From assembly GCA_036794395.1 (NCBI GenBank), contig DAIRGS010000121.1:1-19642 (forward strand): a DNA stretch of 19,642 nt, given 5' to 3'. The notes under the pieces were generated by a model that saw only the letters and a list, made by a program, of their open reading frames with translations, did not search any database and was not told the origin of the DNA. Positions 14,276 to 19,642 of the stretch are shown in pieces. Each line of letters begins with the position of its first letter. Position 1 is the first letter of the stretch. The DNA comes from DASXMX01 sp036794395. Lineage in GTDB: Bacteria; Planctomycetota; Phycisphaerae; Tepidisphaerales; Tepidisphaeraceae. The position numbers and the translations under genes are program-made.

Positions 14276-16567
14276 TTAAGGAATTGCCGGGACTTCGATG
14301 TCGATCTGCTTGGTGATGGCTGGAAGGCAGGAGCTGTCGTCGCAGGGCTGATAGGTCAGATTGAGTCGCAACGTGGATTCGGGCTTGGGCTGGGATGAGA
14401 AGCGGACTCGGAGCGTGACTTCGCCTTCGTAGATCCTTATTGGCGTCTCGGAAAATGCGAAGGTGCGCAGTTCGCCGGGCGGGTATTCCACGGTGGCGTC
14501 GAATTCGTTGATGTTGAGGGTTGTGGCGATCAATGGGGCATCGGCGCCGCTGGTGTCGTTGGCATTTATGTGAAAGTTATCCAGAACTTTAAGGACCAGG
14601 TGAAGCTCGACGAGGCTTTGCCATTGGCCGCCGATTGAGACAATTCCTGCCGCGATCTGTTCTGGCGTTGGTGGGCGCGTTGTGGGTACAGTGCCGAGCG
14701 CGGGCGATACGTTGAAGGGTTCGGCACGGGAAAGATAAATCAGTGCCGCCTGCACCATCGCGCTCATGGATTCGCCATGCTCGACCATCTGCTGGGCGAA
14801 TGCGGCCAGCGTGGTGAGCGCGCCTTTTTCCTGATCGAGGCCCAGAAGAACCATCGCCGCGACGGCATTGCCGCTTGGCAGTGGGCTGTCCTGGGCGGAC
14901 TTCTGGCGGACGATCAGATCAGGGGCATCTTTCTCGGTGAAAAAGAAACCGCCGAGCTGGTCATCAACGAATCGCTGAAGCAGCGTGACGGTCAACCCGG
15001 CGGCGTGCTGCTTCCATTTTTGATCGCCGGTGGCTTCTGAAAGTGCGAGCAGCGCCTGGGCGAGGAACGCGTAATCATCGAGCGCGCCGTTGATTTTGGC
15101 GGCTCCATCGCGGCTGGTGCGGAAGAGCGTTCCATCGGCGGCGCGGTGGTTTTTCAGCAGAAACTCCGCTGCCCGGACGGCGGCATCGACATACCTTCGA
15201 TCGCGGAGCACCTGGCCGCCGTGCGCTAACGCGCGAATCATCAGTGCGTTCCAGCTGGTCAGGATTTTCGTGTCGAGCAGAGGTTGCTTGCGGAGGAGAC
15301 GCGCGTTGTAGAGTTTTTGGCGAAGAGGAACGAGCCGTTGCTCGAGTTGTTCGACCGTGAGGTTCAATTCCTTTGCCACGTCGGCCATGGATTGGGGAAG
15401 GAACAGGATGTTTTTGTCGGGAACGCCTGACCCATGATGCGGATCGGCGAAGTTGGGGCCGCGATCAAGGCCGTACACTTTGGCGAATAGTTTCGCGTCA
15501 TCAGGGCCGAGCAGTTTCTCCACTTCTTCAGCGGTCCACAGGTATGAGAGGCCTTCCTGTGCATCGACCTCGGCGTCGAACGCGGTATAGAATGCGCCAT
15601 TTGGGGAAGTCATTTCGCGGAGGACGAAATCAAAGATGCCGCGTGCGACCTGGGCGTAGCGCGGCTCCCAGGTTTGGCGATGTGCCTCGGCGTAAACCCA
15701 GCCGAGCATTGCATTGTCGTACAACATGATCTCGAAGTGGGGCACGAGCCATTTGGCGTCGGTTGAGTAGCGATGAAACCCGCCGCCCAGGTGATCGCGG
15801 ATTCCGCCGGCGGCCATGGCATCGAGGGTGTGAACCAGAGGGGGAAGGATTTGCGATTTGCGAGTTTCGATTTGCGCTTGGGGAGATTTGGCGAGGTAGG
15901 TCAGGAGGAGTTCGAGAAGCGTTTCGCGCGGGAATTTGGGGGCGGAGCCGAAGCCGCCGTGCTTTGGCTCGTAGTCGGAGATGGAGCGTTTGACGATCGA
16001 GTCAATCAGATCCTCATCCACCTTCAGCGGATGTTCCGGAGCGGCGGGTTGGGCGAGGCGTTCGAGGATCGTGACAATCTGATTGCTCGTCTTGGCGACT
16101 TCTTCAGGGCGGTTGCGATATGTCTCGTCCAGGGCCTTGAGGTAGGCGACGAACTTATCCGGCGGAAAATACGTTCCGCCGTAGAACGGTTTTAAATCCG
16201 GAGTCAGCCAGACTGACATGGGCCAGCCGCCATGACGGGTGATGAGTTGGACCGCGGTCATGTAGAGCTGATCGACATCGGGCCTTTCCTCGCGATCGAC
16301 CTTGATGCAAACGCACAGGCGGTTCATCTCTGCCGCGACTGTTTCTACTTCGAAGCATTGCCGTTCCATGACGTGGCACCAGTAACACGTGGAGTAGCCA
16401 ACTGAGAGGAAGATGGGTTTGTTTTCCCGGCGCGCTTTTTCAAACGCTGCCGGGCCCCACGCGTACCAGTCCACGGGATTGTGGGCATGCTGAAGAAGAT
16501 AGGGAGATGATTCATTGATGAGTCTGTTTGAATGCGGCTGGGGTGACTGGGTTCCATCGTTACTCAC
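14276..16567 (-). CDS. YyaL/DUF255 thioredoxin-domain protein with DsbD-like C-terminal domain
   Basis: About 763 residues. The N-terminus NRLINESSPYLLQHAHNPVD followed by GYSTCYWCHVME (Cys61, Cys64) is the hallmark of the YyaL/SPATA20 family: a thioredoxin-like domain, then an alpha/alpha-barrel resembling glycosidases (about 190-610; GGGFHRYSTDAKWLVPHFE, LTSWNALMIRALAHGG). After a VPTTRPPTPEQ linker, residues ~644-763 look like the N-terminal domain of DsbD, with CDDSSC (Cys ~742 and ~747) in TYQPCDDSSCLP. A thiol-redox role is likely, but the family's reaction is poorly known. No clear signal peptide is seen. The upstream GTG at 16579 is also in frame; 16567 is preferred because of its ribosome-binding site. 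Confidence 0.85.
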   Translation of the reverse strand: MSNDGTQSPQPHSNRLINESSPYLLQHAHNPVDWYAWGPAAFEKARRENKPIFLSVGYSTCYWCHVMERQCFEVETVAAEMNRLCVCIKVDREERPDVDQLYMTAVQLITRHGGWPMSVWLTPDLKPFYGGTYFPPDKFVAYLKALDETYRNRPEEVAKTSNQIVTILERLAQPAAPEHPLKVDEDLIDSIVKRSISDYEPKHGGFGSAPKFPRETLLELLLTYLAKSPQAQIETRKSQILPPLVHTLDAMAAGGIRDHLGGGFHRYSTDAKWLVPHFEIMLYDNAMLGWVYAEAHRQTWEPRYAQVARGIFDFVLREMTSPNGAFYTAFDAEVDAQEGLSYLWTAEEVEKLLGPDDAKLFAKVYGLDRGPNFADPHHGSGVPDKNILFLPQSMADVAKELNLTVEQLEQRLVPLRQKLYNARLLRKQPLLDTKILTSWNALMIRALAHGGQVLRDRRYVDAAVRAAEFLLKNHRAADGTLFRTSRDGAAKINGALDDYAFLAQALLALSEATGDQKWKQHAAGLTVTLLQRFVDDQLGGFFFTEKDAPDLIVRQKSAQDSPLPSGNAVAAMVLLGLDQEKGALTTLAAFAQQMVEHGESMSAMVQAALIYLSRAEPFNVSPALGTVPTTRPPTPEQIAAGIVSIGGQWQSLVELHLVLKVLDNFHINANDTSGADAPLIATTLNINEFDATVEYPPGELRTFAFSETPIRIYEGEVTLRVRFSSQPKPESTLRLNLTYQPCDDSSCLPAITKQIDIEVPAIP

Positions 16568-16573
16568 GTTTCG

Positions 16574-16577
16574 CTCC
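16574..16577 (-). promoter_or_regulatory. Shine-Dalgarno GGAG that decides the DUF255 gene start
   Basis: GGAG at 16577-16574 on the minus strand lies 6 bases before the GTG at 16567. The alternative GTG at 16579 has no such site and overlaps it. Confidence 0.5.
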
Positions 16578-16601
16578 ACGGGTTATGAAGTCGGGCTGGC
16601 G

Positions 16602-16629
16602 ATGATAGGGCGAAATGAAGAGACGACAA
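16602..16629 (-). promoter_or_regulatory. Predicted promoter for the DUF255 gene
   Basis: On the minus strand: TTGTCG (16629-16624), a 16-base spacer, TATCAT (16607-16602), about 35 bases before the GTG start at 16567. Confidence 0.4.
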
Positions 16630-16710
16630 CGATGATTCTGGAATCGCGAACAAACTCACACGCTCTCACAGAGGATTATCCGGCGCAAATGCAGTTGACG
16701 CAGTGCTGAT

Positions 16711-16766
16711 CGAGCCGACCGAAACGGGGNNNNNNNNNNCCGTTTCGATCTTTCTTCGGTCGGCCT
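16711..16766. repeat. REP-like palindrome containing a 10-N assembly gap
   Basis: Left half CCGACCGAAACGGGG ends at 16729, then Ns occupy 16730-16739, then CCGTTTCGATC and a TCGGTCGG motif follow. CGAAACGG and CCGTTTCG are reverse complements across the gap. A strong hairpin or repeated sequence is a common reason for an assembler to break here, so the true gap length is unknown. Confidence 0.6.
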
Positions 16767-17416
16767 TCACTGCGGATCGTATGTTCGAGGCCCAGCTTTT
16801 TAACGGTTTTGGCAACCCATGCTTCGCTTCCCAGTGGCCGTCCGCGGTGAAGGCTTTCTTCAAAAAGCAGGCGTTCCTTTTTCGTAATGGGCGCATTGAC
16901 GTGTTTTACCCAATCCGATGGCAAGGGCACGGGACCATTGGTTAAGAGTGCATGCTGCGCGGATGATTCATGGGTTCTCGCCCACAAACTTCCCCAGCGC
17001 CAGTCCTCCGCGCGTTTAACCAATCCGGCAGATAAGGCGTTTCGCTCGACGTAGCGGCAAACCGTCAGGCAATGGTCATCACTCTGAATCGGAAAACTCT
17101 TGAAGCGTCCCTGGTAGAGGTGACCATACCCCACGGTTCGCCGAGAGACGCGCCATCGCATTGCATGTGTGTGGGTCAGCCAGCGAAAGAAGTTGGTAAC
17201 CTCGTCATCCCCGGTCGGCCAGACGACAAAATGCCAATGGGTTGAAAGGATGCACCAGGCCAGAATCCGAATCGGATGTCGCTCGACGGCTTCGGCCATA
17301 ATGCGCTCGAACGCCTCGAAGTCAGGGTCCTTACGCAGCATTTTGAATTTGCCGGCTGAACGGTTGAGCACATGATATGGGAGTCCGCCGGGCGTAATCC
17401 GTGGTCGTCGAGCCAT
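16740..17416 (-). CDS. REP-associated tyrosine transposase (RAYT, Y1/IS200-like), 3' end in gap
   Basis: About 225 residues are visible before the N run. The start MARRPRITPGGLPYHVLNR, the HUH motif in LSTHWHFVVWP (His60, His62), GHLYQGRFKSFP (99-110), and the catalytic Tyr122 in CRYVERNALSAGLV identify a single-tyrosine Y1 transposase of the RAYT group; GRPKK near the end is usual for its C-terminus. RAYTs cut and join single-stranded REP hairpins. All active-site residues are present. Inverted REP-like sequences flank it (16711-16729 and about 17461-17487), as expected. The stop codon lies in or near the gap; reading through it gives a non-family tail. ATG at 17416 follows a TACACT hexamer by 6 bases. 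Confidence 0.9.
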
Positions 17417-17422
17417 GGCGAC

Positions 17423-17428
17423 AGTGTA
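17423..17428 (-). promoter_or_regulatory. -10 hexamer TACACT, 6 nt before the RAYT ATG
   Basis: On the minus strand TACACT is followed by GTCGCC and the ATG; no Shine-Dalgarno sequence is seen. TTCTGC lies 18 bases upstream as a weak -35 candidate. This would give a leaderless or nearly leaderless mRNA. Confidence 0.35.
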
Positions 17429-17460
17429 TCGATTCGAATGTGTTTTGCAGAACTAGCTGC

Positions 17461-17487
17461 GTCCCCGTTTCGATCGGTCGGTCCGGG
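17461..17487. repeat. REP-like end on the 5' side of the transposase
   Basis: Read on the minus strand this is a variant of the 16711-16729 sequence: CCGACCGATCGAAACGGGG compared with CCGACCGAAACGGGG. The two copies face each other around the RAYT gene about 0.75 kb apart. Confidence 0.6.
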
Positions 17488-17489
17488 CG

Positions 17490-17518
17490 TTCGCAATTGC
17501 CTGGCGTTCCTGTACACT
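17490..17518 (+). promoter_or_regulatory. Predicted promoter for the radical SAM gene
   Basis: TTCGCA (17490-17495), a 17-base spacer, TACACT (17513-17518). It begins directly after the REP end and is 67 bases before the radical SAM start codon. Confidence 0.4.
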
Positions 17519-17584
17519 GCGGCAATCCGACCTTCGCGGCCACCACCGTTCGGTTTAGTTGAGCCAGCCCAACAGGAGTCGTAA

Positions 17585-19444
17585 ATGGAATTACCTCGTC
17601 GCGCGCGGGGGGATGAGCTGCTTAAGCCCGGGGAACTGACGGATCTTCGTCGGCGGCTGCGGCAGATTGCGGCTAAGCACGATCTTGTGACGGTGATTGC
17701 TTGCGCGTTTGATCATCGGACGCGGATGCTTCCGTTCATCTATGCCGATACGCGGATGGCGCCCGCGGGTGTGCGGGGAATCGGGTCGGCGATGGTGGAT
17801 GCGGGATTCACGAAGACGCGGATTGTGCTTCAGCAGTGGAACAAGCATTTTACGCCGGAGAAGATGAAGCTGGACGGGCGGGTGCCGGACTTGTTTCTGG
17901 TGTCGAGCATGGGGCTGCATTCCGAGCGTTGCATGGAGATGATCCGCTCGGCGAGGCGGATCGATCCGGCCCAGCGGCCGCTGATTATTGCCGGGGGTCC
18001 GCATGCGGTTTATCAGCCGGGGGAAATGTTCAGCTCTGATCCGAATGATCCGACGGCGCCTGATGCGGTTGTGACGGGGGAGGAATTTGTACTGCTGAGC
18101 CTGCTGGAAGTCGTTCTGTCATTGCGCGGGGAAGGGGAATCGCTTCGGAGCGCTTTTGCCAAGGCCCGCGCAAGTGGGGCGCTGGCGGGAATTCCTGGGC
18201 TGGTTTATGCGCGGAGCGATCGGGCGGATGGAGTCGCCGAGGAATTGATCGACACGGGGGTGCAGCGTCTGCTGGGCGATCTGGACGAACTGCCTGACCC
18301 CGTGCTGGGTTATCGGCTGCTGGAAAGCCCGAGCCGTCGACAGACTTTGGGTTCGATTGCGGTTGAAGCGAATCGCATTCGGAAGCTGAGCCCGATTAGC
18401 TCGGTCGTGTTGACCTTTGGCTGCAAGTTTGCGTGCCCGTATTGCCCGATCCCGGCTTACAACCAGCGCCAGCACCGGCTCAAAAGCAGCGGGCGCATCG
18501 CCGAGGAACTGGGCCGGCTCAATGCCGAGTATGGACTGAAGCATTTCTTCGGCGCCGACGACAACTTCTTCAATAACAAAGCCAGGACACTCGACATCGT
18601 CGAAACGCTTGTCGCGGCACAGGCACCGGCGGGTGGCCCATTGCGACGACGCGTGCGGTGGTATACGGAAGTGACCGTGCATGACACGCTTCAGATGAAG
18701 GAGCATCTGCCGCTGGTGCATGATGCGGGCTGCCGGGCGCTGTGGCTGGGGGTTGAAGATCTGACTGCGACGCTCGTCAACAAAGGTCAAAGTGCGGCCA
18801 AGACGATTGAAGCGTTCAGCAGCCTGAAAAAAACCGGCATCTGTCCGATGCCAATGATGATGCATCATGATTCGCAGCCGCTCTATTCGCGCGAGGGCAA
18901 TTATGGATTGCTGAATCAGGTGAAGATCCTTCGGCAGGCGGGGGCGGTTTCGCTGCAGGTGTTGATGCTTACGCCTTCGGCGGGGACGAAATTGTATGAG
19001 GGCACATTCAACGATGGCATGGTGATCGAGAGTGTTGGAGCGCGGAAAGCCGATCCGCACATGTATGATGGGAATTACGTGGTCGCGTCGAAGCTTAGCC
19101 GACCTTGGCGCAAGCAACTGAACATGCTGACGGCGTATCTGTATTTCTACAACCCGGTGTGGCTGACCGTGCTGCTGGTGCGGAAGAAGACGAAGGTTTC
19201 ACACAAGGCCGCGGGGATGCAACTGGTGGGGATGATGGGCGTGCTCCAAACGATTCGGCGCACGAGCGGGTGGGCGATGAGATTGATGTTCGGGAAGATT
19301 CATCGTTTGACGGCGCCGCCGATTGACCGTGTTCTGATGCGGGCGATTGATGGGACGCAGGCGAGCCACTCGGCGTGTTCCGAGCCGGTTGATGCTATGC
19401 CGGCTCGTGGCAAGCGACTGGCGGTGCTTAATGCGGCGGGGTGA
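17585..19444 (+). CDS. Radical SAM protein of the B12-binding-domain type
   Basis: A 619-residue protein; AGGAG at 17574-17578 is 6 bases before the ATG. Residues ~35-180 look like a Rossmann-type cobalamin-binding domain (VPDLFLVSSMGLHSE, RPLIIAGGPHAVYQPG, DAVVTGEE), the layout of B12-binding radical SAM enzymes. The classic DxHxxG cobalamin ligand motif is not visible. The radical SAM core begins at ~272 with CKFACPYC (Cys280, Cys284, Cys287), which would bind a [4Fe-4S] cluster, and continues through HFFGADDNFFNN and WLGVEDLT. The last ~90 residues (LYFYNPVWLTVLLVRKK and beyond) include a hydrophobic patch that may associate with the membrane. Family knowledge suggests methyl transfer or another radical reaction on a lipid or natural-product substrate; the actual reaction is unknown. 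Confidence 0.85.
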   Translation: MELPRRARGDELLKPGELTDLRRRLRQIAAKHDLVTVIACAFDHRTRMLPFIYADTRMAPAGVRGIGSAMVDAGFTKTRIVLQQWNKHFTPEKMKLDGRVPDLFLVSSMGLHSERCMEMIRSARRIDPAQRPLIIAGGPHAVYQPGEMFSSDPNDPTAPDAVVTGEEFVLLSLLEVVLSLRGEGESLRSAFAKARASGALAGIPGLVYARSDRADGVAEELIDTGVQRLLGDLDELPDPVLGYRLLESPSRRQTLGSIAVEANRIRKLSPISSVVLTFGCKFACPYCPIPAYNQRQHRLKSSGRIAEELGRLNAEYGLKHFFGADDNFFNNKARTLDIVETLVAAQAPAGGPLRRRVRWYTEVTVHDTLQMKEHLPLVHDAGCRALWLGVEDLTATLVNKGQSAAKTIEAFSSLKKTGICPMPMMMHHDSQPLYSREGNYGLLNQVKILRQAGAVSLQVLMLTPSAGTKLYEGTFNDGMVIESVGARKADPHMYDGNYVVASKLSRPWRKQLNMLTAYLYFYNPVWLTVLLVRKKTKVSHKAAGMQLVGMMGVLQTIRRTSGWAMRLMFGKIHRLTAPPIDRVLMRAIDGTQASHSACSEPVDAMPARGKRLAVLNAAG

Positions 19445-19642
19445 GGTTCGAGTTTGGGAATCGCGGGGGAGAGGCGAAGGGCGAACGGGGAACTTCTATA
19501 TTGGGGGCGACTTTGGAGCAGGTGGGGCGATTGGGGGCGCTGAATCAGAAGAGAGCACGTCGCCCGCAATTCTCCCTCACCCCAGCCCTGGCATGATGAA
19601 TATAACGTATTTTTCGCGTGATTTTGGTTCATCGTTGAGTTA
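19445..19642. other. Non-coding end of window, G-rich with a REP-like tail
   Basis: The first ~100 bases are G-rich on the plus strand, with repeated GGGGCGA/GGGGGCG runs. CTCCCTCACCCCAGCCCT at about 19572-19589 resembles a motif common in intergenic repeats of many bacteria. No gene was recognised. Confidence 0.35.

Overview
This window is GC-rich bacterial DNA from a scaffold: there is a run of 10 Ns at 16730-16739. It most likely comes from a planctomycete, perhaps a Phycisphaerae/Tepidisphaerales-type lineage. The clues are a Vps4/katanin-like AAA ATPase, an M50 protease with a 'SLTWSERRVLHKA' tail, TTRP-rich linkers in predicted exported proteins, and abundant REP-type intergenic hairpins with a REP-associated transposase (RAYT). 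The assignment rests on gene style only; no rRNA or tRNA gene was found.

Layout. 0.16-2.4 kb: a cyclophilin and an exported alpha/beta-hydrolase, separated by an AT-rich repeat and a perfect hairpin. 2.5-5.1 kb: a nested palindrome pair, then an HrpA-type DEAH helicase that stops abruptly inside its HA2 region and seems joined to the tail of another reading frame; next a 96-aa orphan on the minus strand. 5.3-6.6 kb: a 121-bp inverted-repeat element and a MIT-like/AAA ATPase. 6.67-8.8 kb: a decayed restriction-modification island (an intact Eco57I-type adenine methyltransferase followed by wreckage of a coupled gene, a second methyltransferase and a further fragment). 9.1-10.8 kb: a Nudix hydrolase and an M50 site-2 protease in a tight operon, divergent from a degenerate IspD paralogue (10.85-11.55 kb). 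11.7-14.15 kb: a secreted nitrilase-family amidohydrolase divergent from a rhomboid-TPR protease. 14.18-16.6 kb: a second copy of the inverted-repeat element and a YyaL/DUF255 thioredoxin-domain protein fused to a DsbD-like domain. 16.7-17.5 kb: a RAYT flanked by inverted REP sequences, with the assembly gap in the palindrome. 17.6-19.4 kb: a radical SAM protein.

Most genes are single housekeeping or envelope genes rather than one pathway. The only clear operon is Nudix-M50; the methyltransferase overlaps its downstream partner. The points of most interest are the Vps4-like ATPase, three or four apparent deletion junctions (helicase and R-M island), the hairpin families that relate the RAYT to intergenic elements, and a strand-independent switch from C-rich to G-rich on the plus strand at about 11.6-13.1 kb, which may mark a replichore boundary, an inversion or a misjoin. 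I did not find a clearly new multi-gene system.
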